DNA of 64,000 bases from Mangifera indica (GCF_011075055.1 NC_058140.1:11840668-11904667); one strand, 5' to 3'. Positions 1 to 11,663 are shown, counted from the stretch's first letter. The notes: a model not told the origin generated them from the sequence alone. A program made the numbers and translations.

Positions 1-1336
1 GAAAGAAGGACATTAATGGAAATGCGTCTCTCGCCGCTGTAGTGTTGGTAATAAATGGTAATTTTAAAGGAAATGGGCCCAATTGATAATAAAATATTTT
101 TTAATTAAAACAAAGCTGCAAAAAATTTAATGCAGCTGGTGGATTTTCAGAAAGTTTTTTACGTTATCTCGTGTAAAAGCGACACATGGAGTGGGACTTT
201 CGACGTGAGCCGATTGTTTCCTATTTGTGCGGAATGGATCGACGATTTATGAAAAAACGTTGGCGTGGCTGAACGATTGTGTGCTCCAAAAGAAAAGCTA
301 CCGCTTTTTTGGGAAAATCGACGGCTGTGATATTTTGAGGAAAATCAATGGTTCTGGTTCACCAGGGAATGATTTAGCCAATAGAATGACGACATCTGGA
401 GGACTCTTTTGTCATTTACCGTGCACTTTCTTTTTATATCTTACCTAACAAGATACAATCATGTGCAGCTACCCCCGATTCCGACTTGGTCTCGGTCTCT
501 GTTTCAATCTCCATAATCTCCCTGAGACATATCAATCTGTGTCCACAATTGCTCTTTATTATAGAAGTGATAAAAATTTTTTATCTCCTCTCTATTTAAA
601 AAAAAAAGGAAATTCACTTCTCATATCTATAAAATAAAAATCTTTTTTTATATTTTTTAAAAATAATATAAATATATTAAATAATAAAATAAAATAAAAA
701 TAAATTTATTATTTCAAATATCATATATTAATTATTTTAATATACATAATAAAATTTAAATTAATTTAAAAAATATAAATACTTTAAAATTATAAAAATA
801 TATTAGTATTTTAAATAAATATATTAATATAAAGGAATAAAAACGAGATGAGAGTGGGATGAGGATGTGACATATGTATCTCTATCCTCAATTGCAAAAG
901 TTTTTTAATTTACGTTTTCATCTTTTCTTCAATTTTTATCCAAAATTTTTTTTTTCTATTAAGATTAGAAAAAGTTAAGGTCCCGAAATTTAAATTAAAA
1001 CTACCATCTCTAATAATGTATTAGATAAATTCAAACAAAAGTTAAAGAAAACAGACTAGGCCTTTTGGCCTTTCACCTTCCATTTCCTTTGCGCTATGAG
1101 AGAGGTTTTCTCTGGAAAATTTTATTTCTAAGGTTGTGAAAAAACGACAACGACCACTGCTTGGGTACATAAACCTATATTTAGCTTAATATATTCTCAC
1201 GACGACGATCGGAGCACTTCTAAACCCATTATTTAACTTAATTATTCTAGCAGAATAATCCTATATAAGAATATTCATTTTAATTTGAGAGTGTTTTGAT
1301 CTTTTTTTATTAAATGCAGGCTAAAACAGTCATTTT
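1..1336. other. AT-rich intergenic DNA, no gene seen
   Basis: No supported gene. Positions 600-840 are almost pure A/T. A 73-codon reading frame at 227-448 has no recognisable motif, no splice context and no neighbouring exon, so I do not call it. Around 840-890 there is a G-rich stretch (GAGATGAGAGTGGGATGAGG) that loosely resembles the purine-rich repeats near 60.3-60.7 kb and may be a remnant of the same repeat. Confidence 0.5.
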
Positions 1337-1460
1337 AATTATAGGCTAACCCAAAATGTTAAAATTAATCTCTAATAGATGAATCTTTTAAGTTTTTAAG
1401 AATTAATATGCGTGAATTTGATTAAACGTCAAACTTTGGGTAGGAATAAGTGATTTGGCC
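1337..1460. mobile_element. Remnant of the Mutator-like MITE family (right terminus)
   Basis: The right end reads ACTTTGGGTAGGAATAAGTG followed by ATTTGGCC. This is the reverse-complement form of the terminus shared by the family (GGCCAAA..ACTTATTCCCACCC). The left side begins near GGCTAACCCAAAATG and is too short and degraded to be a full arm. No clear target-site duplication is visible, so this is called a decayed fragment. Confidence 0.4.
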
Positions 1461-1661
1461 TAAAAATATTAAGTTAAACTGAGTCTATATTACTATTTCC
1501 CAATATTTTAAATATTAAACAGATGTACCAGTGGCCGATCCATGTCATTTCGCCAACAAAAATTACGGCAACAGATTAAACCACATATTGAAACTATTAT
1601 TAGAATAACGCAACACCACATGTCCACGTATAACATGCCCTCCCCATAATTCAAGAATTTA

Positions 1662-2371
1662 GGCCAACCAAAGTATCTCCGTAGCCCAAATTTTTAACTT
1701 TTAATTTTAAAAATCTCAAGAATCCATCTATAAATAGTTAAAATTAACAATTTTAAAGGTAAAATTGTTATTTTATCTATAATATTAACAATAAACTAAA
1801 ATTTAATATATTTTTTATTCCCTAAACTTTAAAAATTAAAAGTTTTCATAACTCAAATTTAAAAAAATAGCAGGTCATCCCTAGGGTTTAGTTTTCAGAT
1901 TTTCTACGTCAAATTCGAAGCCATCATTAACGACGAATATCTCTCGATGTCTCTTCTTCCTTTTGTGGTCAAGTTTCTCTCATTTGAAAGTTTAGACGAC
2001 ATCGATTAACATTGAAAATAACTCAACTTCGTCAAGAAGACAAAGCTGACTTCGTCCTCCTTGACAAAGATGAGAGTCTCGTTTTTGTTGGAGAAGACAA
2101 AGATGAGATCCAACGAAGACAAAAATCTCATATTCGTCAGGGAGATGATGTTTTGTCTTTTTCGACAAAACATTGTCTCATGTTGGGTTTAGAATTATCG
2201 ATCGGAGAGGAAAATGGTGAGAGAGAGATCACCGAAGAAAAAGAATGGAGATGCCGCTAGAAAAGTGTCAAAGATAGCATCGGATTTTGAAAACCAAACC
2301 TTTGAGGGGGAATGTTATTTTTTAAAACTTGGCCTACGAGAGAAATTATTAGTTTTAAGGGTTTGGGGGGT

Positions 2372-2403
<32 letters not shown>

Positions 2404-2536
2404 AGGAAATAAAATTTTAAGGGGTTAGAGTTTTGTTAACTTTAACCGCTCATAGTTGGATAAATAAGATTTTCAAAGTTAAGAGATAAGAACTTAAGAT
2501 AAGAGGATATCTTGGGTGAGAAATAGTCTTTTGGCC
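1662..2536. mobile_element. Mutator-like non-autonomous transposon, decayed copy with poly-G run
   Basis: The ends are GGCCAACCAAAGTATCTCC on the left and GGTGAGAAATAGTCTTTTGGCC (split at 2515-2536) on the right. They are inverted relatives of the termini of the better-preserved copies at 8066, 10617 and 24255. The left arm has the family layout: a run of short A/T-rich phrases about leftovers of CTCAAGAATCCATC, then a telobox-like TAGGGTTT at 1883-1890, then a GC-richer core with GACAAAGATGAGA/GAAGACAAAGATGAG repeats. The flanking 9-mers (AAGAATTTA and AAAATAAAA) match poorly, so the target duplication has decayed or the ends are slightly misplaced. Open reading frames at 2012-2420 are artefacts of the repetitive core. 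Confidence 0.6.
2372..2402. repeat. Homopolymer run of 31 G
   Basis: There are 31 consecutive G on the plus strand, preceded by GGGTTTGGGGGGT. The run lies in the right arm of the transposon copy at 1662-2536. The other copies have a short purine-rich stretch here (for example GGAGGGGGG near 8802), so it probably expanded by slippage. The run length in an assembly is unreliable. Confidence 0.9.
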
Positions 2537-5500
2537 AAAATAAAATATCATACATATTATCTTTTTCAATTATAACTAAATTACAACCTCGTTTTATTAT
2601 ATTTATACAATTAAGTAAGTCTAATTTTTAATTTAAAAATATTATTAGAAGAGACTTAAACTCTTGTTAGAAATAAGTATGAATCATATCGAACTTAAAT
2701 ACCATTTAACTCAAGTTTAACTCGGATAAAAAATAATTCTAATTTGTCATACCAACATTAAAGGTGATTCAAAATCTGTTCGAATGAAAATGATTCGATT
2801 GAGTTTGACGAGAATTTATAATTTAAATCCATGACTCGAATATATAACTCAAATTCATAGTTTGAATTCATAACTCATTGACAAAATGACATAATTTAAT
2901 AATTACTCAATATAATTCGAATCAAACCACGAGTTAAGTTTAAAATGAATTAAATCATCTATCTTGCTTGTAAGCTAAATCGAATCAAATTTTTTTTAGT
3001 TCGAATTTAACTCATTTTTAAAATGAATAATATTTTTTAACTAGAATTTATTTAAATTTAAATTAAATAAATTGATTCAATTTAGGTTTAACACAAATTT
3101 TTACTCTCTTTTACATCAAATTTGTTTATTTATTACTCAAGTTGAATTCCAAACATATTTCCACGGCCTAGATCCAAATTTTTACAATTCCTTTTTTTTT
3201 TTTTTTTTACTCAAGCGAAGCAAGTAAATAAATAAGACAAAAATTTCTCTTTCAATCCTACATACACCGATGTGAACCAAACTTCTTTTTTTCTTGGGTC
3301 AATAATGAGAGGCTTCATATTTCAATTAATATTAGGACCCACTTCACTTTTTGTTTTTTGTTTTTTTAAGTTGGCCCCTCCCTTTTCAATTATTAAAAAA
3401 AATTATAATATCATAATAAACAAAAAAAAAAAAAGGACTGGTCAGCTTTTGCTTGCTATTTCTGAAAGGTCGTAACTAAAGTTTTACGATAAAAACAAGC
3501 CTATGAAAAATAATAATAATAATAATAATTAACCATTGAATTCAAAATCTAATCAGCTTACTAATCACATTACACGTATTCTCTTTCGCTTTATTACACG
3601 TGGCATTATATACCTTCTTTTATGCAGCCAAAAACTATCCTCAGGCCAATGTTTTCTGTATTGAAAGGCTAAAACTAGGTCCTCTTCTCAATGTAGGAGT
3701 AGACATAAATCAGATCCATTTCAAATATTTTTTAAGTTGAATTTAATTTAAATAAAAAATAATTTTATTTTATTTATTAAATTAAAATTAAGTTTTATTT
3801 GATTTTATTTAAATAAAAAATAGTTTAATTTAATTTATTTAGATTTTAATTAGATTTTATAATTTAAATCAATAGTTTAAATTTATAACTCAAATTCATA
3901 ATCTATTAATAAAATAATATTATTTTATCTAAATAAAATTTAAAATTATTAATTCAAATAAAATATCACAAATTTTAATCACCAATTTAAATTAATTCGA
4001 ATTATGAATTTGAATTATTTAATCACAACTCTGATTTCGACGTTGATTTTGATTTTGATTAGATGTCAAGTGAATTGAATAATTGGTTTATTGTTTATGG
4101 TGAGAGTTTGGGAATCTTTTTTATTATTAATTAATTATGTTTTAATTTCATCGAAAAGGTTAAAATTGGCAATTATTAAACAAACTGCGAGGCTTGGATC
4201 AAAACAAGAAATCCACAATATTATTATTTTATTATAATAATACACTTTACTTTTTAAATATTTAAAAATAAATTAGAGGAATAATGATGGGATTAAAGTT
4301 ATATATAGTATACTAATCATTTTTTTTTGTTATGCATTTGTTACTATATCAGACCCGTGGGTGTGTTCACTTCTCTCATACCTTGAGGAGACAATTGTTA
4401 CAGCCCAATTAAGATCTGAAATTCGAAAAAAAAAAAAATTAATAAAAGTATATAAATATTATATAAATAATTAATTAAATGTTATATTATAATTAAATAT
4501 TAATTTATTTTTAATTTTTAATTATCTAATCATATAATAATATATTATTATTTGTATATGTAATGTTACTAATTTTATTTATTTTGTCATTTCTTCGTTT
4601 TCCCATTTTACCTTCAAGATAATAGTTTGAGTGGTAAAAAAAAGAATTTTTTTTTATTTTACCCTTAAAAGAATAGTTTAAGTAATAAAAGATGAAAGTC
4701 TATATATAAGAGAGCATATGCTCAAGTGTTTTCTGGTGACATATCAAAACACAATTTTTGACTTCCTTCATATTATCCTATCTAGAATGATTGGTTCGAT
4801 TTCATAAATATAACAATTTGAGTCGAATAGAATTCTTCATTATTAAAACAAAAATAATATTTTATATATATTTATTTTTATTTAAAATAAATATACAAAA
4901 TATTATTAAACAATTACACAGGGTTGGGAAATGCGCTGAAATACTACATGGGCTCAAATAGTTCAACTTGAATAATAATAATAATAATAATAATAACTGT
5001 TTACATGTGAAAGAGAATGAAAATAATTGTAGGGGAAAATAAACAACTGTTTTAAGTAGATTGAGCTGAATCTCTATGTTTTGTTTCCATTTACCAACTT
5101 GCTTTCATGTCAACTCTTGCTTCTATTATTATATATGAAATTCATCCATCCATGTATACGTATGAATAGTATCAAATACTAATCCTAGGTGTAATGTACG
5201 TATAAATTAAATATTATTACCAATAATTAATGTTTAAATTAAAAACATAAATCAAATTGTTTGCACAAATTATTTATATTTAAGATGGGTTAACATCTGC
5301 CGCCAACAATAAAAATAAATCACCAAAATACACAATTTTAATTTTTGTTACGTTCATCACTTAAAAAAGAAAAAAAGGGAGCTTTAAACAAATGGAAAAT
5401 TTCTTTTATTTTCTATGTTAATATTTTTAACGATAGAAGTTATAATGATGATCGACAATAAAATTTTTTAATTATGAGAAATATATTTTTGACTTTTTAT

Positions 5501-5570
5501 TATTACAATCATAAATTTTTTTAATTTTAAAGAGAGTAAAAATAATTAATTATTAAAATTATTAAAAAAT
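2537..5570. other. Intergenic DNA with old diverged AT-rich repeats
   Basis: No gene seen. Segments at about 2600-3160 and 3690-4090 share phrases such as ATAACTCAAATTCATA and AAATTCATAACTCATT and probably descend from one AT-rich repeat. There are (TAA)n tracts at 3511-3529 and 4970-4996, and poly-T/poly-A runs at 3190-3208 and 3422-3434. A 67-codon frame at 3272-3475 is low-complexity and is not called. Confidence 0.5.
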
Positions 5571-7043
5571 ACCTCTAACAACCAAAAATTATCCCATTAT
5601 TACCATTTCTAATACTAATATTTTTTTATAATGTTCGTCTCTTTAATACTAATATTTTTAATTTTTTTTATATTGTTTGTTATTTTAATAATATTTTAAA
5701 TGCAAGATAAGACAATATATTTATAATTTAAAAAAGCTAGCATGCGGAAAGTCGTTTGATGTTTATCAAAAAAAGGTAAACAAATGAAAAAATAAATAAA
5801 AAAAATTGGAATCTTTATTAGAGAAATCTCATCCTTTCTTAGGTTGGTGGGTGCATATTCTTTCTTATTCATTATAAACCCACCTCCAACTACAATATTT
5901 AAACCCCCTTTCCAAATCCAAGTTCAAAAGTAAGATCATTATCCAAAGACAAAACTTGGAATTTTGGTTCGGACCCAGTTTTAAATGTTCAAATAAATAC
6001 ATAAATAATGTATTATCATTTGATTTAGTAATTTTATATTAAAGATGATATATCATCTGAATATTTAAAATTTAGATATGCGTAACATTACTCTTCTTGT
6101 TAGGGCTATAATCTGATTATGGCAAGATACAAAAGGAAAAAAATAAAAATAAAAATAGCTTCAAACTCTATAATCTTTTTAAAGTGGGAGACAATGGTGT
6201 TTGCATAATGCACATGAGGAAACAACAAACATAGGAAATAAGATATTTAGAATAGAGGCAGGAAGAGGTGTAACAGGATGAATGTCCACATCTTGTTACC
6301 AGTTTAATATAAATTTCATGTTATTGAAAAAAGAATAGTGAATATAAATGTGCAAGTTGTTTGCACCTTTCAAGATTGCATCAACTAGTTGTTTGTATGT
6401 TCTTTGAAATTTTGGGAAAATGTTGGTAGACTTGTGCCAACTTAGCCAGCCTTTGCCCACTTGAGATGGGTACTTTAATCCTAATTTTGTACTAAATTAT
6501 CATCCTGTTGCATGGATTTTATGGTGCCCAAAATTTCAACTTGCTTTATAATAATACATGTGAGACTTGAATTGATAGACTGCGTCACCACCAACCTAAA
6601 TCTTTTCCCATCAACCAAAACTTATAAATTAGATTTTCATCTCTAACCCATATATTATATCACATTACTTATAAAAATTGTTGAGTGATGTAGGAGAAAC
6701 GTTGATCGAATTACGGTATCATTCATAAAGATGAATAGAGTTGATATCGTTCAACTAAACTAAACGAACTGATAAATAAGAAAAAAATATTTAGATTGCA
6801 TGGATTTTTTAAGGAAATTTAAATGTGAATTATATTAAAGAATTGATTAATTAATGAATTTAAAAAAATTACAAAGAATGATGGCGTTTAAGTAAGTTTA
6901 TTATAACTTTTGAAACACAAAGAAAACATATCTAAATAAAAATAAAAAATTTAATTAATTCCAAATTATAGTTAGAATAGTAAAAAAATAAATTAACTTT
7001 AATAACTTTCATAAACAAAAATTACTCTCTTTAATACCTTTAA
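5571..7043. repeat. Tandem duplication, copy 1 (1.47 kb, empty site)
   Basis: This segment starts ACCTCTAACAACCAAAAATT and ends near TTACTCTCTTTAATACCTTT. It recurs immediately downstream from 7055 with only scattered base differences (for example CAATATATTTATAATTTAAA against CAATATCTTTATGTTTTAAA). It contains no recognisable gene. The most G/C-rich, well-conserved piece is about 6180-6300 (GTGGGAGACAATGGTGTTTG onward). Copy 1 lacks the 916-bp transposon found in copy 2, so it preserves the pre-insertion sequence near 6577-6585 (ATTGATAGACTGCGTCACC). Confidence 0.85.
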
Positions 7044-8065
7044 ATTAAAAAATTACCTCTAACAACCAAAAATTATCCCATTATTACCATTTCTAATACT
7101 AATATTTTTTATAATGTTTGTCTCTTTAATACTAATATTTTAAAATTTTTTTTTATAGTGTTTGTTATTTTAATAATATCTTAAATGCAAGATAAGACAA
7201 TATCTTTATGTTTTAAAAAAGCTAACATGTGGAAAGTTGTTTGATATTTATCAAAAAAAAAGGTAAACAAATGAAAAAATAAATTAAAAAAAATTGGAAT
7301 CTTTATTAAAGAAATCTCATCCTTTCTTAGGTTGGTGGGTGCATATTCTTTCTTATTCATTATAAACCCACCTCCAACTACAATATTTAAACCCCCTATC
7401 CAAATCCAAGTTCAAAAGTAAGATCATTATCCAAAGACAAACCTTGAAATTTTGGTTCAAACCAGTTTTAAATATTTAAATAAATACATAAATATTGTAT
7501 TATTATTTAATTTAATGATTTTACATTAAAGATAATACATTATCTGAATATTTAAGATTTAGATATACGTAATATTACTCTTCTCGTCAGGGCTACAATT
7601 TGATTATGGCAAAATACAAAAGGAAAAAAATAATAACTAAAAATAGCTTCAGACTCTAATCTTTTTAAAGTGGGAGACAATGGTGTTTGCATAATGCACA
7701 TGAGGAAACAACAAACATAGGAAATAAGATATTTAGAATAGAGGCAGGAAGAGGTGTAACAGGATGAATGTCCACATCTTGTTACCAGTTTAATATAAAT
7801 TTCATGTTATTGAAAAAAGAATAGTGAATATAAATGTACAAGTTGTTTGCACCTTTCAAGATTGCATCAACTAGTTGTTTGTATGTTCTTTGAAACTTGG
7901 GAAAATGTTGGTAGACTTGTGCCAACTTAGCCAACCTTTGCCCACTTGAGATGGGTACTTTAATGCTAGTTTTGTACTAAATTATCATCCTGTTGCATGG
8001 ATTTTATGGTGCCCAAAATTTCAACTTGCTTTATAATAATACATGTGAGACTTGAATTGATTGAC

Positions 8066-8981
8066 GGGTAAAGGACTATTTCCCACCCATTTTTTACCCC
8101 ATTCTCAAACCTATACCCACGACAGATCAAAATTTACTTTTCTCACCTATGACCAAACCGCCGTCCATTTTTGCTGTTAAAGGAGGGATAAAATAGTCAT
8201 TTTACTGTTTATATTAAAAACTTATAAAATTTATTAATTTTCACCCCCATAGGTTTTAGAAACTAACAATTCATCTTTACCTAAAGTTTTTAAACTTTAA
8301 AAAGTAACATTTTCACCCCCAAACCTAGGGTTTCCATATTTTTCAAAACGCAGCTGCCCCCCATAACTTTCAAAAATAACAGTTTCACCCCCGTTCTTCA
8401 ACTTCGTCTTCCGACGTCGTCTCTGACGTCATCATTGGCCTTTTCTTTCTCCTGGTGTGACGACGGTGGTGTGACAAAGAGATCTGCATCTCCCCGTCGC
8501 ACGATGCGATGAAGAGACGGAGATCTCTTCGTCGCACGATGCGATGAAGAGACGGAAATCTCTTCGTCACACCACTCAGACGACCGTTGGGTCGTTGTTC
8601 TTCCAGATCTGGACAATGCTTCGTCGCCCAAATCTGGGCTACAAAGGGTCATCCTTTGTCGTCCTTTGTCATCGGAGATGCGAGATCGGTGGAATAGGTA
8701 AGCCATCGGTGGTGGTCGGAGAATGAAGCAAACCCTAGGGGTGAAATTAAACTTTTTAAACTTTGAACTTAGATTGAGTTGTTAGTTTTTAAAACCTGGA
8801 GGGGGGAAATGTGAATTTTAAAGTTTTGAGATTTTAAACAATAAAATATCGATTTTGCCCCTGTCCCTAATTGAGAAATTGGATGGCAGTTTGGTTATAG
8901 GTGAGAAAAGTGGATTTTGATCTGTCGTGAGTATCAGTTTGAAATCGACCTAAAAAATGGGTGGGAAATAGTCCTTTTCCC
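8066..8981. mobile_element. Mutator-like MITE, 916 bp, perfect 9-bp target duplication
   Basis: The termini are GGGTAAAGGACTATTTCCCA on the left and the inverse GGGTGGGAAATAGTCCTTTT+CCC on the right. The perfect 9-bp direct repeat TTGATTGAC (8057-8065 and 8982-8990) is the expected target duplication for the Mutator superfamily. The arms are long imperfect inverted repeats of roughly 300 bp, and TAGGGTTT/AAACCCTA telobox motifs mark their inner ends (8326-8333 and 8730-8737). The core, about 8395-8725, is GC-richer and contains a 35-bp tandem repeat. No transposase is encoded, so the copy is non-autonomous. Reading frames on both strands of the core (8385-8726) are Arg/Ser-rich artefacts of the repeats. 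Confidence 0.88.
8484..8577. repeat. 35-bp quasi-palindromic minisatellite in MITE core
   Basis: GCACGATGCGATGAAGAGAC appears at 8499 and again at 8534, a 35-bp period, with partial units on both sides. Each unit boundary forms a near-perfect inverted repeat (GACGAAGAGA..GATCTCTTCGTC). The same motif is repeated in the core of the 10617-11663 element. Confidence 0.8.
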
Positions 8982-9464
8982 TTGATTGACTGAGCCACCA
9001 CCAACCTAAATCTTTTCCCATCAACCAAAACTTATAAATTAGATTTTCATCTCTAACCCATATATTATATCACATTACTTGCAAAAATTGTTGAATGACG
9101 CAAGAGAAACGTTGATCGAGTTATGATATCATTTACAAGGATACATAGAGTTGATATCGTTCAACTAAACGAACCAATAAATGAGAAAACAATGTTTAAA
9201 TTGCATGGATTTTTTAAGGAAATTGAAATGTGAATTATATTGAAGAATTGATCAATTAATGAATTTTAAAAAATTACAAAGAATGATGGCGTTTAAGTTT
9301 ATTTTCCTGAATTAGACTAGGATAACTTTTGAAACACAAAAAGAAAACATATCTAAATAAAAATAAAAAATTTAATTAATTCCAAATTATAATTAGAATA
9401 GTAAAAAAATAAATTAACTTTAATAACTTTCATAAACAAAAATTACTCTCTTTAATACCTTTAA

Positions 9465-9819
9465 TTAAACTATTTCCTAAGCACTAGTTCCTAGTTCCTA
9501 TTAAAAACTTAATTTTCTAAACATAAATTATTTTTAAACTCAAAAATGGGATTTAACAACTTTGGAAAGATAAAACATTCACTAGATTAAAAGAGAACAC
9601 AAGACAAAGTTACAAAAGTTGCCACAAAATATCTCTCACATGTCATATAAATTGACCCTAACTGAATATATAGAAAAAAAAAAAGTGTCAAAGCAAATGA
9701 GATGAGACATTATGATAAAATTTTATCATAAAGTGTTTGTCAAATTGGAGAATTATAATTATTTATTATGATTGAAAGATATTTTTTTCAATAAAATTGA
9801 AGAATATGTATTTTATATA
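9465..9819. other. Spacer, nothing recognised
   Basis: AT-rich sequence between the tandem duplication and the next transposon. It ends in the left target duplication TTTTATATA (9811-9819). No gene seen. Confidence 0.5.
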
Positions 9820-10598
9820 GGTCAAATGACTAATTTTCACCCAAGGTTTGATACAAACCTAATTTTTCATTTGTTAATTATCAAAAATTCAAATACTCAC
9901 CAATATTTTAAATTTCACTGTTATTGTCAAAGATAAAGTTGTTATTTAATAAAAATATTTAAAAAAACTATAAATTCATCATATTTTCTATTATATTTAA
10001 AAACTAATAATTTTCTTCTTACCTTCTCTCACCTAAGGTTTGAAAAATCAATATTTCCCTTGAAGGTTTTTTTCTCCCCTTTTTGGTGATGATTGGCAAT
10101 CACCAACTATCAGTCATCCTTTCCCTCACCGTAGGTTGTCTTTTCTCTCACCAACCAATGCATGACAAAGTGATGAAAATATTTTTGTCTCTTTGTTACG
10201 TCGTTGTGTGATAAAAAGATCGAAATCTTAGTCTTTTTGTGTGTTGGTTGGTGAGAGAGAGGACGACCGATAATAGTTGAAAATAGAGTGTGATTGAGAG
10301 AAAAACTGAGAGGGAGGGAGAATGTTGCTGTCTCTTGCAACCGATTGTATGCTGTGAAAATCTTTGAGAGAAAATGTTGATTTTTCAAACATGGGTGAAA
10401 GAAAATTTATTATATTTTTAAATTTAGAGAGAAAAATGTGATAAATTTTTAGTTTTTTAAATATTATAATAAATAATAATTTTATCTTTAATAGTATCAA
10501 TGAAATTTAATAGACAGATAAATATTTAAATTTTTTATTGTTAACGGGTGAAAAAATTGTTTTGCACTAAACTTTGGGTTGGAAATAGTCAGTTGGCC
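9820..10598. mobile_element. Mutator-like MITE, 779 bp, 9-bp target duplication
   Basis: The left end GGTCAAATGACTAATTTTCA and right end GGAAATAGTCAGTTGGCC are inverted matches and belong to the family of the 8066 and 10617 copies. The flanking 9-mers are TTTTATATA (9811-9819) and TTTTATACA (10599-10607), with one mismatch. The core (about 10080-10390) is pyrimidine- and purine-rich, and its reading frames (10110-10500, minus) are not protein-like. The right target duplication directly abuts the left target duplication of the next element. Confidence 0.82.
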
Positions 10599-10616
10599 TT
10601 TTATACATTGATAGTC

Positions 10617-11663
10617 GGGAGAAGGACTATTTCCCACCCAACTTTTGATGCGTTCTCAAAATGCCACACACGCCAGATGAAAATCCAGTTTTCCCACTCA
10701 TGAGCTGTTAATTTGGATAATTTCTGTTTGCATAAGGGTAAAATGTCCATTTTACCCTTATTAGATGAAATGACAAAAATATCCCTCTGTAAAATTCATC
10801 CCAAAATTGATGTGAGGTTTTCCTTTACCCCCCTTAGGTTTTAGAAACTAACATTTCACCTTATCTAAAGTTTTTAAACTTTGAAAACTAACATTTTCAC
10901 CCCCAAACCTAGGGTTTCCAAATTTTTCAAAAAAACAGTCGCCCCCCATAACTTTCAAAACTAGCAGTTTCACCCCCATTCTTCAACTTCATCTCCCGAC
11001 GTCGTCTCCGGCGTAGTCACCTGCCTCCTCCTTCTCCTGGTGCGATGACGGTGGTGGCCAAAGAAGGAAGAGACGGAGATCTCCTTCTCCTGGTGCACGG
11101 TGCGACGAAGAGACGGAGATCTCTTCGTCGCACAATGCGACGAAGAGACAGAGATCTCTTCGTCGCACCACTGTGCGACGAAGAGGTCTCTCTTCGTCGT
11201 TCCACCCAGACGATGAAGGACGACTCTTCGTCGTCCTTCGTCGCTTGTCGCATCGTCCTTTGTCTATTCTTCCAGATCTGGATGACGTTTCGTCGTCCAG
11301 ATCTGGATGACGTTTCGTCGTCCAGATCTGGACGACGAAGGGTCATCCTTTGTAGTCGGAGATCTCCCATCGATCGATTGCAGCGGCCGTCGATGGTGGC
11401 CGGAGAAGGAAGCAAAACCCTAGGGGGTGAAATTAAAGTTTTCAAACTTTGAGGATGGGTTATTTACTTTTTGAAACCTAAAGGGGGAAACGGTAAGATT
11501 TTAAAGTTTTAATGTTTTAAATAGTAAATGACGATTTTGCCCCTGTTCCTAACTGAAAAAATGGACGGCAGTTTGGTCATGAGTGGGAAAACTAGATTTT
11601 CATCTGACATGGGTGGCATCTTGAAAACACATCAAAAGGTGGGTGGGAAATAGTCCTTCTCCC
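10617..11663. mobile_element. Mutator-like MITE, 1047 bp, perfect 9-bp target duplication
   Basis: The termini are GGGAGAAGGACTATTTCCCA and its inverse GGGAAATAGTCCTTCTCCC. The perfect 9-bp duplication TTGATAGTC lies at 10608-10616 and 11664-11672. The arms carry the telobox-like TAGGGTTT at 10910-10917 and AAACCCTAG at about 11415-11423. The core, 10975-11400, has GACGAAGAGACGGAGATCTC repeats and 25-bp repeats. Overlapping 135- and 142-codon frames on opposite strands (11017-11452) come from this repetitive core: they are Arg/Ser-rich, share no domain and are not called. No transposase is present. Confidence 0.88.
11064..11340. repeat. Palindromic and 25-bp minisatellites in MITE core
   Basis: Alternating TGCGACGAAGAGAC and GATCTCTTCGTCGCAC units form several overlapping inverted repeats at 11100-11190. 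Next to them, AGATCTGGATGACGTTTCGT recurs at a 25-bp spacing around 11274-11335. The same motif words appear in diverged form in the remnant near 17.45-17.53 kb. Confidence 0.8.

Larger units (their letters stand above)
7055..9464. repeat. Tandem duplication, copy 2 (interrupted by a transposon)
   Basis: Second copy of the 5571-7043 unit. Its two parts, 7055-8065 and 8991-9464, are separated by the element at 8066-8981 and its duplicated target site. Without the insertion and one target copy the length is ~1.48 kb, matching copy 1. The copies are separated by only ~11 bp, so this is a true tandem duplication. The close similarity suggests a fairly recent event, and the transposon landed afterwards. 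Confidence 0.85.

Noticed and set aside
227..448. 73-codon frame near the window start
   Set aside because: No recognisable motif, no splice signals leading to a longer product, and AT-rich non-coding surroundings.
2012..2420. Two frames, 82 and 68 codons
   Set aside because: Inside the decayed MITE at 1662-2536. One ends in a poly-Gly stretch from the poly-G run.
8385..8726. Overlapping reading frames of 60-102 codons on both strands
   Set aside because: They lie wholly in the repetitive core of a MITE, are Arg/Ser-rich, and exist because the 35-bp palindromic unit lacks stops in several frames.
11017..11452. 142- and 135-codon frames on opposite strands
   Set aside because: Same cause: tandem and palindromic repeats in the MITE core. 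No domain, and no agreement with the frames in the sister copies.
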